Below, piece by piece: positions 36,577 through 46,174 of a DNA stretch of 64,000 nt; position 1 is the first letter of the stretch; every line of letters starts with the position of its first letter. This stretch comes from Burkholderia plantarii (GTDB lineage: Bacteria; Pseudomonadota; Gammaproteobacteria; Burkholderiales; Burkholderiaceae), in the NCBI RefSeq assembly GCF_001411805.1, contig NZ_CP007213.1, positions 2,790,001 to 2,854,000 on the forward strand, given 5' to 3'. The position numbers were made by a program, and so were the translations under genes. The notes below the pieces were generated by a model that was given only the letters and a program-made list of their open reading frames with translations, searched no databases and had not been told where the DNA came from.

Positions 36577-37575
36577 ATGGCCGTTTTCACCGCAGTCTCC
36601 GACTCCGATCTCGCGCAATGGATGCGCCACTACGATCTCGGCGAAGTCGTCGCGTTTCGCGGCATTCCGTCCGGCATCGAAAACAGCAATTTTTTCCTGA
36701 CGACGACGCGCGGCGAATACATCCTCACCCTGTTCGAGAAGCTGACGGCCACCCAGTTGCCGTTCTACCTCGAACTGATGCGCCATCTGGCACGGCACGG
36801 CGTGCCGGTGCCCGACCCCGTGGAGCGTGCCGACGGCACGCTGTTTGGCGAGTTGCACGGCAAGCCGGCCGCGATCGTCACGAAGCTCGACGGTTCGGCC
36901 GAGTTCGCGCCGGGCGAGGCCCACTGCATCGAGGTGGGCCAGATGCTCGCGCGCATGCACCTGGCGGGCCGCGACTACGCGAACCGCCAACCGAACCTGC
37001 GCAGCCTGCCGTGGTGGCGCGAGAACGTGCCGGCGATCGCGCCGTTCATCGACGCCGGCCAGCGCGCGCTGCTGGAGGGCGAACTCGCGCACCAGCAGCG
37101 CTTCTTCGGCTCCGATGACTACGCGGCGCTGCCCGACGGCCCGTGCCACTGCGACCTGTTCCGCGACAATGTGCTGTTCGCCGGCGCGGCGCCGGACACC
37201 GGCCAGGCGGTGCGCCTCGGCGGCTTCTTCGATTTCTATTTCGCCGGCTGCGACAAGTGGCTGTTCGACGTGGCCGTGACCGTCAACGACTGGTGCTCGG
37301 ACCTCGCCACGGGCGCGCTCGACGCCGAACGCGCCGACGCGCTGCTGCGCGCCTACCAGACCGTGCGCCCGTTCACCGACGGCGAGCGCCGCCACTGGCC
37401 CGACATGCTGCGCGCGGGTGCGTACCGTTTCTGGGTGTCGCGCCTGTATGATTTCCACCTGCCCCGCGCCGCGGAGATGCTCAAACCGCACGACCCGGGC
37501 CATTTCGAGCGGATCCTGCGCGAGCGCATCGCCCACGCGCAGCCCCTCCCCGAACGACACGCCCCATGCAACTGA
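36577..37575 (+). CDS. thrB: Homoserine kinase (APH-fold type)
   Basis: Phosphorylates homoserine for threonine synthesis. This is the aminoglycoside-phosphotransferase-fold type (332 residues), not the GHMP type of E. coli. It begins [21 protein letters not shown], then [13 protein letters not shown] (nucleotide loop), [17 protein letters not shown] (the HxDxxxxN catalytic loop, with Cys between the two His) near residue 187, and [18 protein letters not shown] as the metal-binding segment. Length is typical. It overlaps the next gene by ten bases, implying co-translation. Confidence 0.95.
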   Translation: MAVFTAVSDSDLAQWMRHYDLGEVVAFRGIPSGIENSNFFLTTTRGEYILTLFEKLTATQLPFYLELMRHLARHGVPVPDPVERADGTLFGELHGKPAAIVTKLDGSAEFAPGEAHCIEVGQMLARMHLAGRDYANRQPNLRSLPWWRENVPAIAPFIDAGQRALLEGELAHQQRFFGSDDYAALPDGPCHCDLFRDNVLFAGAAPDTGQAVRLGGFFDFYFAGCDKWLFDVAVTVNDWCSDLATGALDAERADALLRAYQTVRPFTDGERRHWPDMLRAGAYRFWVSRLYDFHLPRAAEMLKPHDPGHFERILRERIAHAQPLPERHAPCN

Positions 37576-38372
37576 TCGAAGTCCCCGCCAAGACCGGCTA
37601 CGTCTGGTTCCGCCAGGGCATCTGGCTATTCCGCCGCAATCCGCTCGCGTTCATCACGCTGTTCTTCAGCTACCTGCTGGCGATGATGATCGTGTCGCTG
37701 GTGCCGGTGATCGGCGCGGCGCTGCCGCTGCTGTTCATCCCCGGCATCTCGGTCGGCTTCATGGCCGCCTGCCGCGACGCGGTGGCCGGCAAGCCGGTGC
37801 TGCCGACGATCCTGCTCGACGGCTTCCGCTCCTACGGCAGCCTGACGATGCAGCGCCTGTTCACGCTCGGCGGCCTCTACGTCGTGTCGATCGCGATCGT
37901 GTTCGCCTGCTCGGCGTTTGGCGACGGCGGCACGCTGCTGCGGATCATGTTCGGCCTCGGCGTCGACGGTCTGGACCCGGCCACGATCCTCACCACCAAC
38001 ACCCTGGTCGCGCTGCTGATCTCGGCGCTGCTCTACGTGCCGGTGTCGATGATGTTCTGGTTCGCGCCGGTGCTGACCGCCTGGCACGAGATCCCGCCCG
38101 CCAAGGCGCTGTTCTTCAGCGTCGTCAGCTGCTGGCGCAACCGCTGGGCGTTCACGCTGTACGGGCTGCTGTGGTTCGCGGTCGCGATCGGCGTGTCGTT
38201 CGCGCTGGCCTGGCTGATGCACGCGATCGGCGCCGGCCCCTACGCGATGACGGTCATGATGCCGGCCTCGGTGGTGGTCACGGCGGCGCTCTACTGCTCG
38301 TTCTACGCGACCTACCGCGGCTGCTTCGGCGTGCAGGAGCCGGGCAGCCCGGCCGTGCCGCCCGCGCGCTGA
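37566..38372 (+). CDS. BPSS1780-family inner-membrane protein
   Basis: A 268-residue polytopic membrane protein with about six hydrophobic segments (for example [21 protein letters not shown] and [20 protein letters not shown]). The opening [23 protein letters not shown] is the signature of the family named after B. pseudomallei BPSS1780, of unknown function. It overlaps the end of thrB by ten bases, so it is translated with it. A transport or membrane-structure role is only a guess. Confidence 0.8.
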   Translation: MQLIEVPAKTGYVWFRQGIWLFRRNPLAFITLFFSYLLAMMIVSLVPVIGAALPLLFIPGISVGFMAACRDAVAGKPVLPTILLDGFRSYGSLTMQRLFTLGGLYVVSIAIVFACSAFGDGGTLLRIMFGLGVDGLDPATILTTNTLVALLISALLYVPVSMMFWFAPVLTAWHEIPPAKALFFSVVSCWRNRWAFTLYGLLWFAVAIGVSFALAWLMHAIGAGPYAMTVMMPASVVVTAALYCSFYATYRGCFGVQEPGSPAVPPAR

Positions 38373-38505
38373 GCGCGGCGCGCCTCACGCTCCCGGTCCA
38401 CGCGCCGGCGCCGGGTTTCCCGGCGCCGCGCTCGCCAGCCGACGCAGTTCGGTGCAGAATCATTAGCGTGCAAGTTTTTTGTGCCTGAACGACAGGCCTT
38501 CGCTC

Positions 38506-38958
38506 ATGAACGATCTCCCCGCCGTCCCCACCACGCTCGACGAGCAGCTCTGCTTCGCGCTCTATTCGACCTCGCTCGCGATGACGAAAGCGTACAAGCC
38601 GTTGCTCGAGCGGCTCTCGCTGACCTATCCGCAATACCTGACGATGCTCGTGCTCTGGGAAACCGACGACATCGCGGTCAAGGACATCGCCGCGCGCCTG
38701 AACCTCGACTCGGCCACCGTCACGCCGCTCCTGAAGCGGCTCGAGGCGCTCGGCTATCTCGAACGGGTACGCGGCACGGCCGACGAGCGCCTGGTCCACG
38801 CGCGGCTGACGCCGGCAGGCGCCGCGCTGCGCCAGGCAGCGCGCTCGGTGCCGACCGAACTCTTTTGCGCGATGCAGCAAACACCGGACTTCCTGATCCG
38901 CCTGCGCGAGGAATTACGGCAACTGCGCGACGCGCTGAAGGACCACAACGGCGACTGA
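38506..38958 (+). CDS. ohrR: MarR-family peroxide sensor OhrR
   Basis: A 150-residue winged-helix repressor. The redox-sensing Cys is C16 in DEQLCFALYSTS, the OhrR signature, and LTYPQYLTMLVLWE and IAARLNLDSATVTPLLKRLE form the DNA-binding domain. Oxidation of the Cys by organic hydroperoxides releases the repressor. It is followed 175 bases later by ohr on the same strand, its usual target. The start MNDLPAVPTT matches the family; an upstream ATG with nine extra residues was rejected. Confidence 0.93.
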   Translation: MNDLPAVPTTLDEQLCFALYSTSLAMTKAYKPLLERLSLTYPQYLTMLVLWETDDIAVKDIAARLNLDSATVTPLLKRLEALGYLERVRGTADERLVHARLTPAGAALRQAARSVPTELFCAMQQTPDFLIRLREELRQLRDALKDHNGD

Positions 38959-39025
38959 ACGGCGAACCGGGCCGGCTCCGAAACGGGCTCGGCCAAGAGT
39001 TCGCCATGCGTCATCGCAATTTCAT

Positions 39026-39054
39026 TTGCACACTAATCATTTGTTCGATATATT
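39026..39054 (+). promoter_or_regulatory. Promoter of ohr
   Basis: TTGCAC, a 17-base spacer and TATATT make a good sigma-70 promoter 80 bases before ohr. A CATTTG hexamer occurs twice across it (39023 and 39038), and the region is AT-rich, the expected setting for OhrR binding; I did not find a perfect operator palindrome. Confidence 0.6.
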
Positions 39055-39133
39055 TTAGTCGTGGCAGGCGAATCCAGGCAAGGCAACCGATTCGTCGCGC
39101 CAGTTCCCCTATCGACATGAACAGGAGTCCACC

Positions 39134-39553
39134 ATGAACATCCTCTACCAGACGAGCGCAACGAGCACGGGCGGCCGCGACGGCCGGGCGGTTTCGGCAG
39201 ACAACAAGCTGGACGTGAAGCTGGCGGCGCCGCGCGAACTCGGCGGCACGGGCGCGGAAGGCACGAACCCGGAGCAGCTGTTCGCCGCCGGTTATTCGGC
39301 CTGCTTCCTGAGCGCGATGAAATTCGTCGCCGGCCAGACGAAGCAGACGCTGCCGGCCGATACGACGGTGACGGGGCAAGTGGGGATCGGCCCGAACGAC
39401 CAGGGCGGCTTCGGGCTCGACGTCGAGCTGCGCATCTCGCTGCCTGGTCTCGAGCCGGAAGCGGCGAAGGCGCTCGTCGACAAGGCGCACGAGGTGTGTC
39501 CGTACTCGAACGCGACGCGCAACAACGTGCCGGTGCGACTCGTGATCGCGTAA
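39134..39553 (+). CDS. ohr: Organic hydroperoxide resistance protein Ohr
   Basis: A 139-residue thiol peroxidase that reduces organic hydroperoxides, using lipoyl-type dithiols as reductant. The two catalytic Cys are C57 in GYSACFLSAM and C122 in VCPYSNATRNN, both in family context. The protein is full length. AGGAG precedes the ATG, a sigma-70 promoter lies upstream and a strong terminator downstream, so ohr is a separate, inducible unit controlled by the neighbouring OhrR. Confidence 0.96.
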   Translation: MNILYQTSATSTGGRDGRAVSADNKLDVKLAAPRELGGTGAEGTNPEQLFAAGYSACFLSAMKFVAGQTKQTLPADTTVTGQVGIGPNDQGGFGLDVELRISLPGLEPEAAKALVDKAHEVCPYSNATRNNVPVRLVIA

Positions 39554-39648
39554 GGCCGCCGGCGGGCACGGCGCCCGAGTCGACCCGGGTGCCGCGACGC
39601 AACCGCCGCCGGGCGAGAGAGACGTGCAGGACGCGCAGCACGCAAGGC

Positions 39649-39687
39649 AAAGGCGTGGCGACCGAAAGGTCACCACGCCTTTTTTTG
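39649..39687 (+). terminator. Intrinsic terminator after ohr
   Basis: A 15-bp stem with a single mismatch and a GAAA tetraloop (39649-39663 and 39668-39682), followed by a run of seven T residues. Confidence 0.9.
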
Positions 39688-39743
39688 TCGGCGGACAATG
39701 CCGCCGGAATCAGGCTTGCCGGACGAATCCGGCCGCGCGGAAC

Positions 39744-39923
39744 TCAGCGCGCTGCCATCCACGAAGGCGCGCGGCGCGCGGCATCGTGATCGAGCTTGCG
39801 GATGCGAAATTCGAGATCGTACAGATCGGTCGCGTCGGCCAGATAGGCGTCGGCGCGCTCTTTCGCGATCTGCTCGGAGGATTTCGTCAGGAACAGGAAC
39901 AGGCGGCTCAGCAAGTACATCAT
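39744..39923 (-). CDS. DUF3563 family small protein
   Basis: A 59-residue protein starting MMYLLSRLFLFLTKSS. The segment ADAYLADATDLYDLEFRIRKLDH is the DUF3563 signature; these small proteins are abundant in Burkholderia and have no assigned function. GGAGAG lies 5 bases before the ATG at 39923. An in-frame ATG six codons further up (MDWRVR) would include the ribosome site and is unlikely. It stands alone between ohr and the esterase gene. Confidence 0.75.
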   Translation of the reverse strand: MMYLLSRLFLFLTKSSEQIAKERADAYLADATDLYDLEFRIRKLDHDAARRAPSWMAAR

Positions 39924-40014
39924 ACGAACTCTCCAATCCAAGGGTTATCGCTTAGGTATTAACCCGGATTATAGGGAAAACCCGTAGGGGCCGCCAGCGT
40001 TTCAAAAATACTGG

Positions 40015-41127
40015 TCAGATTGTCGCAGCTTGCCGTTGTTTGTCCGCGAAAAAGCCCCAGATCATCGCGCTCGCGTCGGGACCGGTCGAGGCATGGAACG
40101 GCACGGTGTCGTCGCCGCCGGCCCAGGCGTGGTCGAGCCCGGCGACGTGGCAGACTCGTACCACCGGCCTGCCACCGCGCCGGTAGTCGACCAGTTGCGT
40201 GTCGTCCGCCAGCGTGTCGATCCGCTCGACGCCGCACGGTTCGCCGTCGGCGTCGGCCAGGCCGTTCAGGCGCAGGAATTCGATCGCGAGATGGCCGGCG
40301 TTGGCCGGCGACACCACCGAATCGTCGTCGCCATGCACGATCAGCGCCGGCATCCCCGGGTAGGTGCCGGGCGCGGCGTAGCTGTCGGCAAGCGCCGCCG
40401 GCGCGCGATGCAGGCCGCGGCGCATCACGTCCATCGCGGTGATGCCCGAATGCGCGTCGCCGAAGGCCGGCCCCGAATGCAGCGCAATCGCTGCGAACCG
40501 CTCGGGGAAATGCAGCGCCAGCAGCGTCGCCAGCCCGGCGCCGGCGGACAGGCCGGCCACGTAGACGCGCGAGGCATCGAAATGGCGCGCCGCCGCCAGC
40601 GTATCAACCAGGTCGACCACCGCACGCGCCTCGCCGCGTCCGCCGCGCTCGGTATCGTCGTACCAGTGCCAGCAGCCATGCGAATGCGCCTGGATCGACT
40701 GCTCGGGATAGAGCACCGCGAACCCATGGCGATCGGCCAGCAGGTTCATCCGCGTGCCCTGCGCGAACTGCCCCGCATCCTGTTTGCAGCCATGCAGCAT
40801 CACGACGAGCGGTGCCCCCTCGGGCAGCCCGTCCGGCACGTAGAGCGCGTAGCCGAGATGGCTCACGAAGCGCCCGACCACGAACGGCAGCGGGTGATCG
40901 CCTCGCGACCACTCGCCCCTCGCCCAGGCGGCCGCGCGCGGCCGCACGCGCGATTCGCGCGACGGATGGGGCCGGGCCCCGGCGTCGGCCGCGCGGGGCG
41001 GGTGGGCTTCAGTGGCGGGAGGGGCGGAAAAGATCGCGTCCGCGATGCCGGCCGGCAGCCGCGGCGTTGGCGTACGCAGCATTTTCTTCATACCGCCCAG
41101 CCACAGTTTGGTCAGACTCTTGGTCAT
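40015..41127 (-). CDS. PHB depolymerase-family esterase
   Basis: A 370-residue alpha/beta hydrolase of the poly(3-hydroxybutyrate) depolymerase/esterase family. The oxyanion segment is VVMLHGCKQDAGQFAQGTRMN near residue 130. The lipase box GLSAGAG is near 195, with Asp in HGDDDSVV and His in VAGLDHAWAGGDD. The first 80 residues are Pro/Ala-rich and variable, with no obvious signal peptide, so the location is uncertain. The start at 41127 (MTKSLTKLWLGGMKKM) fits homologues; the earlier in-frame ATG was rejected. No PHB synthesis genes are adjacent. Confidence 0.83.
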   Translation of the reverse strand: MTKSLTKLWLGGMKKMLRTPTPRLPAGIADAIFSAPPATEAHPPRAADAGARPHPSRESRVRPRAAAWARGEWSRGDHPLPFVVGRFVSHLGYALYVPDGLPEGAPLVVMLHGCKQDAGQFAQGTRMNLLADRHGFAVLYPEQSIQAHSHGCWHWYDDTERGGRGEARAVVDLVDTLAAARHFDASRVYVAGLSAGAGLATLLALHFPERFAAIALHSGPAFGDAHSGITAMDVMRRGLHRAPAALADSYAAPGTYPGMPALIVHGDDDSVVSPANAGHLAIEFLRLNGLADADGEPCGVERIDTLADDTQLVDYRRGGRPVVRVCHVAGLDHAWAGGDDTVPFHASTGPDASAMIWGFFADKQRQAATI

Positions 41128-41353
41128 CAGTGGGGCTCGCAGTCGAATCGGGGCATGACAATATGCCGCCGGGATGATTTTGTGCATTGCACAATAACAT
41201 CATTTTCGAAGCTTTACCGGGGGCGCGATCATGACAGCCCGCGCGGCGAGCCCGGTATACTGCGCGAGTGACAGCCGCCTGCCGTGCGCCGTCGCCCTGG
41301 CCGGGCGACACGCGCCGGCTCCGTTTTCCGCCCGACCTGGCCGCCGATTCCCG

Positions 41354-42049
41354 ATGTACGACCTGCCGCTTCGCCTCTGGAACTGGATCACCTACTTCGG
41401 TAGCGCCGGCATTACGCTGCCGCTCGCCGCGACGCTGGCCGTCTGGCTCGCGCTCGGCTATTCGGCCCGCCTCGCGTTGACCTGGCTCGGCGTGCTCGGC
41501 GTGGCCATCTCGGCGGTCGCGCTGACCAAGATCGCGTTCCTCGGCTGGGGCATCGGCATCCGCGCCTGGGATTTCACCGGCTTCAGCGGCCATTCGATGC
41601 TGTCCACCTCGGTCTATCCGGTCGCGATGCTGATCGCGCTCACGCGCGCCCATCCCGCGCTACGCGCGACCGGCGTCGCGTTCGGGCTCGCGCTCGGCGT
41701 GGCCGTTTCGCTGTCGCGCGTGGTGCTGTCCGCGCATTCGCCGTCCGAGGCGATCACCGGCTGCGTGGTCGGCGCGCTCGCGGCGCTGTCGTTCGTGCTG
41801 ATCGCCTGGCGCGCGCAGCCGCACCGCTGGTCGGTGCCGGCCGTGGTGGCCAGCCTCGCGATCGTCACCATCACGCTGCACGGCATTCCGGTGCCGTCGC
41901 AGCGCTGGGTCACCCAGGTGGCCCTGAAGGTATCGGGCCATGAGCGCCCCTACGTGCGGGCGCGCTGGAAGGCGAACCCGAACTACCGGCCGATGTCGCG
42001 GCCGACCTCTACCACGCTCGACCCGAACGCGCCGCTGCATCGCATCTGA
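41354..42049 (+). CDS. PAP2-family membrane phosphatase
   Basis: A 231-residue integral membrane protein of the phosphatidic acid phosphatase type 2 superfamily. The conserved signature motifs are FTGFSGHSMLSTS (motif 2 with the catalytic His) near residue 77 and SRVVLSAHSPSEAI (motif 3) near residue 120. Motif 1 (Lys/Arg) is not obvious, so it may be divergent. About five hydrophobic segments surround these. A TATACT -10 element is at 41256-41261. Substrate could be undecaprenyl or lipid phosphate; not assignable. Confidence 0.78.
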   Translation: MYDLPLRLWNWITYFGSAGITLPLAATLAVWLALGYSARLALTWLGVLGVAISAVALTKIAFLGWGIGIRAWDFTGFSGHSMLSTSVYPVAMLIALTRAHPALRATGVAFGLALGVAVSLSRVVLSAHSPSEAITGCVVGALAALSFVLIAWRAQPHRWSVPAVVASLAIVTITLHGIPVPSQRWVTQVALKVSGHERPYVRARWKANPNYRPMSRPTSTTLDPNAPLHRI

Positions 42050-42088
42050 GTGGCGGCGCCGCGGCCGCTTCTCTCGCCATCGCGTACG

Positions 42089-43903
42089 TCACCGCCGCCC
42101 GCCTCGTGCGGCGCGAATCTTCGGCCGCCACAGGCGGCGCAATTGCGCTTCGGCCGCGATCGCCGCGTAGCGCTGTGCCGCCGCACCGTAGCCGCGCGCG
42201 AAACCGAGCTGCTCGGGCGGCGCGGACAAGCGTTCGAGATGGTGCAGCGCGACCTGCGCGTCGTTCGCGTCGCCGAGCGTGCCCTGCACGCGCGACACGC
42301 GCTTGACGAGCTTGTCGCGCGTACTGCGCGAGGAGATCGAGGCGAAGAACTCGAGCGCGTAGCGCAGCCGTTTCGCGTCGATGCGCACGCGGTGGCGCTC
42401 GGCCGGATCGAGGCTGGTCAGCTTCGGCGCGCCGTAGAGCCGCGCGAACAGGCGGTCGACGCGCTTCGTCGCGTGCCGCCTCAGCGAACGGCGCTGCTTG
42501 CGCGTGGCGTCGTCGTCGGAGCCCAGCGACAGCACGCAGAGCCATTCGATCCAGCCGAGCACGAGCCGCGCGTAGCGCGACGACGCCACCGCCTGCCGCA
42601 GCTCGCCGCGCGCGATGTCGCGCTGCCGGGCCGCGGCGTCGAGCGTCGCGGCCCAGCCCGGCGCCCCGGCGATGTCGGTATCGGCCCCGGCCAGCCCGGG
42701 CAGCGTTTCGCTGACGCTGACGTCCCAGTCGCGCACCACGCCCAGCTGCGTGCCGAGCCACTTCATGTCGGCCGCGAACGCGTCGCGATAGGTCTCGTCG
42801 GTGAAATCCTCGAACAGCCGCATCAGCGTGCGCAGGCGGCGCAGCGCGACACGCATCTGATGGACGTATTCGGGATCGTTGCTGTCGCGCACGCCGGCAT
42901 CGTTGCCGAGCCATTGCGCGGCCACGTTCGTGCCGAGCACGAACAGCGCCTCGCGCTGCGTATGCAGCCGGCCGAGCTCGATCGAGGCCGCGTAGCCCGG
43001 GCCGTCGTCGTGATCGGGCAGGCGGCCGGCGCAGGCCAGATCGACGAGCGAGGCGGGCTTTAGGAACGCCGGCCCCGCGCCGCTCAGCTCGCGCGCCGCG
43101 TCGAACAGCGCGTGCAGCGCGGCGATGCGGCCGGCGGCATCGCCGGGATCGGCCACCGCGAGACGCAGCTCGCAGTGGCGGCCGGCGCCGGCGGTGGTGC
43201 GCCAGGTCAGGTCGTCGAGCGTCAGTTCGACGGGTGCGCGGTCGCCGCGCTGCCAGCGGCCGCGGCGGCGCTCGCATTCGAAGCGGAAGGACGCGCGCGC
43301 GGGAGCGGCGGCAGGTTCGGTGGATGGCGTGGGTGAGGGTTCGGCCGGCGCGTCGCCGCCTTCGATCGCGGCGGGGACGGTCCGCGCCGCCCCGGCTTCC
43401 GCGCGCTCGGCCATCACCGCCGCCGCCACGGATGGGCCGCCGGCTTCGTCGGCCGGTGCCTCGATCTCGCAACCGTGGACCGCGCCGTCGGCCAGCGCAC
43501 GACGTATCCGGCTCGCCCGTTCATCCTCCTTGTGATCGTCCGCGCCATCGCCGTCGGCTCGACCTCCGGCGGTGCCGCTCGACGGCAGGTCGAGCCGATC
43601 GCGCACCGCCACGCCCGGCGCGAACGCCGTCGCGTGCACGGCCATCGTCGATTCCCCCGAAACGCCCGCCTCGTGCCACGCGATCCAGCCGGCCGCGTCC
43701 GGCACGGCGTCGGCCAGCGCGAGCGAGCGGATCGTCACGCGTTCGTGCCCGCGCTTCATCCGCACCGGTGGACAGATCCGCCATGCGCGCACCAGCTCCG
43801 CGCCGAAGTCGCGTACCGCGCGGGCGGCGCCACGCCTTCGGGAAGCCGGCACGCCGCCTCCCGGCAGCGGCAGCCCGAGCACGATTTCGAGGACACGCGT
43901 CAT
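42089..43903 (-). CDS. CYTH-CHAD domain protein
   Basis: A 604-residue protein. The N-terminal third is a divergent CYTH-like triphosphate-tunnel domain (MTRVLEIVLGLPLP). A long Ala/Pro/Glu-rich linker follows, with a second CYTH-like strand segment (APVELTLDDLTWRT). The C-terminal half is a CHAD domain with the marker helices EYVHQMRVALRRLRTLMRLF and RIDAKRLRYALEFFA. CHAD domains bind polyphosphate and often associate with storage granules; CYTH proteins hydrolyse inorganic triphosphate. The start at 43903 was chosen over an Arg/Gly-rich in-frame extension. It is convergent with the PAP2 gene. Confidence 0.8.
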   Translation of the reverse strand: MTRVLEIVLGLPLPGGGVPASRRRGAARAVRDFGAELVRAWRICPPVRMKRGHERVTIRSLALADAVPDAAGWIAWHEAGVSGESTMAVHATAFAPGVAVRDRLDLPSSGTAGGRADGDGADDHKEDERASRIRRALADGAVHGCEIEAPADEAGGPSVAAAVMAERAEAGAARTVPAAIEGGDAPAEPSPTPSTEPAAAPARASFRFECERRRGRWQRGDRAPVELTLDDLTWRTTAGAGRHCELRLAVADPGDAAGRIAALHALFDAARELSGAGPAFLKPASLVDLACAGRLPDHDDGPGYAASIELGRLHTQREALFVLGTNVAAQWLGNDAGVRDSNDPEYVHQMRVALRRLRTLMRLFEDFTDETYRDAFAADMKWLGTQLGVVRDWDVSVSETLPGLAGADTDIAGAPGWAATLDAAARQRDIARGELRQAVASSRYARLVLGWIEWLCVLSLGSDDDATRKQRRSLRRHATKRVDRLFARLYGAPKLTSLDPAERHRVRIDAKRLRYALEFFASISSRSTRDKLVKRVSRVQGTLGDANDAQVALHHLERLSAPPEQLGFARGYGAAAQRYAAIAAEAQLRRLWRPKIRAARGGRR

Positions 43904-44294
43904 GTCACCTCCGTTTGCCGGCCCGCCCGTCACACCCGTGCAACCGCCGGCGGCCGTCGATGCCGTCCATGGTACACGGCACGCGCCGGTGCGCCCGCCC
44001 GCGCGCCGCGCGCCATGCAGGCCCGTCAAGCCGCCGCTGGCGCGAGGCGCGAGACCGGCGGCGGGACGCGGCGCGCGCGCCCCGCGAAGCCGGCGCGGGC
44101 GCGGTCAGCCGACGCGCGGACCGGCACCGGGCGCCCTCGGCAAGCCGCCGCGGGACACGGCGATCGCGTCGCCCGGCCAGCGGCGCGCCCGCCCGCACCG
44201 CCGCGGCCGACGCCTTTGCGCCAGTTCACGACGGCCCTCCCCGCCTGGGCATACACTGTCGCGCTTTCCTTTTCCTTTCCATTCCGGTTTTCCG

Positions 44295-45224
44295 ATGACG
44301 CCTGCCGCCCGCCAACACCTCCGCGCGAACCTGCTGATGCTCGGCGCCGCCGCGATCTGGGGCTCGGCCTTCGTCGCGCAGCGACTCAGCCTGGCCGTGA
44401 TCGGCCCGTTTCTCTACACCGGCCTGCGCTTCCTGCTCGGCGCGCTGGTGCTGGTGCCGCTGCTGCTCGCGAGGGCGCCGGCACGCGCGGAACTCGCCGC
44501 GCTCGCGCGGCGTCCGGCCGGGCTCATGCCGGGACTGCTGCTCGGCTCGCTGCTGGCCGTGTCGATCTCGCTTCAGCAGATCGGCCTGCAATACACGAGG
44601 ATCGCCAACGCCGGCTTCATCAGCTCGCTCTACGTCGTGCTGGTGCCGCTGATCGGCGTGCTGCTGCGGCACCGGGCCGGCTTCGGCACCTGGTTCGGCG
44701 CGACGCTAGCGGCCATCGGCCTCTATTTCCTCAGCGTCGACGAGCATTTCACGGTGATGCTCGGCGACGGCTTCCAGCTCGCCTGCGCGGCGCTGATCGC
44801 GGTCCACGTGATCGCGGTCGGCCATTTCGTGCGGCGCCACGATCCGCTCGTGCTGGCATTCCAGCAGTTCGCGGTCTGCGGCCTGCTGTGCGGCGCGCTC
44901 GGCCTCGGCCTCGAAACGCTCGATGCGGCCACGCTCAGGCACGCGCTGCCCACGCTGCTGTATGGCGGCCTGCTGTCGGTGGGCGTCGGCTATACGCTGC
45001 AGGTGGTCGCGCAGCGCAACGCGGCGCCCGCGCACGCGGCCGTGATCTTCAGCATGGAAGGCGTGTTCGCGGCGATCGCAGGCTGGGCCGCGCTCGGCGA
45101 GACGCTGGGCCCGCGCGCGCTGATCGGCTGCGCGCTGATGCTGGCCGGCCTGCTCGCCTGCCAGCTGCTGCCGAACCGCGCAGACCGCGCTGCCGCGCGC
45201 GAAAGCCCGCAACTGCCGGCCTGA
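44295..45224 (+). CDS. EamA/DMT-family transporter
   Basis: A 309-residue inner-membrane protein with ten predicted helices arranged as two EamA repeats. The first repeat opens LLMLGAAAIWGSAFVAQRL and includes ISLQQIGLQYTRIANAGFISSLYVVLVP; the second ends GVGYTLQVVAQRNAAPAHAAVIFSMEGVFAAI, typical of drug/metabolite exporters. The start at 44295 lies right before the first helix; the long in-frame region upstream is GC-driven. The substrate is unknown. Confidence 0.85.
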   Translation: MTPAARQHLRANLLMLGAAAIWGSAFVAQRLSLAVIGPFLYTGLRFLLGALVLVPLLLARAPARAELAALARRPAGLMPGLLLGSLLAVSISLQQIGLQYTRIANAGFISSLYVVLVPLIGVLLRHRAGFGTWFGATLAAIGLYFLSVDEHFTVMLGDGFQLACAALIAVHVIAVGHFVRRHDPLVLAFQQFAVCGLLCGALGLGLETLDAATLRHALPTLLYGGLLSVGVGYTLQVVAQRNAAPAHAAVIFSMEGVFAAIAGWAALGETLGPRALIGCALMLAGLLACQLLPNRADRAAARESPQLPA

Positions 45225-45306
45225 CGGCGGCTCGCGTCGGGCCGCGCGACGGTTCGCCATCCGGTCCCTATAATGGCGGTTCCACCATCCTCCTCACGTC
45301 CGCCTC

Positions 45307-46095
45307 GTGACCCTGTCCCACGACGATCCCGCCGCCGCCCTGCTGCGCGAGCGCGCCGCCCGCTACGTCACGGAAAACGCGCTGTTCGCACGCGAGCAGG
45401 CCCTGTCGGTCGCCTCGCACGACCTGCGCAGCCCGCTCAACGCGATGCACAGCTGGGCCTACGTGCTCGAACGCCAGCTGCCGCCCGGCGACGCGGCGCT
45501 GCAACGCGCGCTCGACGGCATCCGGATCGGCATCGAACAGCAGACGAAGCTGATCGGCGCGGCGCTCGACGCGCCGCGCGCCGATACGCGCACGCTCGCG
45601 CTCGCCCATCAAAGCTGCGCGCTGGCGCCGCTCGTCGACGAGGTCGCGGCGCTGGCGCGCGTGGCGCTCGGCGATGCGCGCGCTGTCGATCTCGCGACCG
45701 CGCTGGAAGCCGCGCCCGACGCGTCGCTGAACGCCGATCGCGAGCGGCTCGCGCAGACGCTGTGGTCGATGACGGTGTTCGCGATCGAGGCCGGCGCGCC
45801 CGGCGCGGCCGTCACGCTCGCCTGCGACGCGCGGCGCGCGGCCGACACGGTCAGTTTCGAGGTCAGCTTCACGCCGGAGCCGGCCGCGCTGGTCGAGCCC
45901 TCGCTGCCGCACGCGCTCGACAGCGGCGCGCGGCGCGAGGCGCTGCTCGAACGCGACGCGCGCCGCCCGCCCTGGGCGCTCGCGCTCTGCCATCGCGTCG
46001 CGCTCGCGCACGGCGGCAGCTTCACGCCGCCCGTGCTCGAAGCCGGCAGCGCCGCGCGCATCGTGCTGACGCTGCCGCGCACGGCCACCGCGTGA
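45307..46095 (+). CDS. Histidine-kinase-like protein with degenerate ATPase domain
   Basis: A 262-residue soluble protein starting at GTG. The dimerisation/phospho-acceptor box is LSVASHDLRSPLNAM with H38, as in HisKA kinases. The C-terminal part resembles an HATPase domain (RERLAQTLWSMTVFAIEAG; ALCHRVALAHGGSF; ARIVLTLPR). However, the N-box Asn that should follow the LxxxLxNLLxNA pattern is missing and no DxGxG box is visible, so ATP binding is doubtful. There is no sensor or membrane segment. A TATAAT is at 45269-45274. It could be a phosphotransfer or regulatory pseudokinase. No response regulator is adjacent. Confidence 0.6.
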   Translation: MTLSHDDPAAALLRERAARYVTENALFAREQALSVASHDLRSPLNAMHSWAYVLERQLPPGDAALQRALDGIRIGIEQQTKLIGAALDAPRADTRTLALAHQSCALAPLVDEVAALARVALGDARAVDLATALEAAPDASLNADRERLAQTLWSMTVFAIEAGAPGAAVTLACDARRAADTVSFEVSFTPEPAALVEPSLPHALDSGARREALLERDARRPPWALALCHRVALAHGGSFTPPVLEAGSAARIVLTLPRTATA

Positions 46096-46174
46096 GGATT
46101 TTTCCGAACGGCGAACTTTACGTTCACCTTTCCACCTCTATACTGACGCTTCCCTTATTTCCGGAGTTGCTGCG

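Noticed and set aside
44029..44294. Upstream extensions of the CHAD and EamA frames
   Set aside because: Arg/Pro/Gly-rich chance openings in a GC-rich divergent gap; homologous sequence starts at 43903 and 44295.
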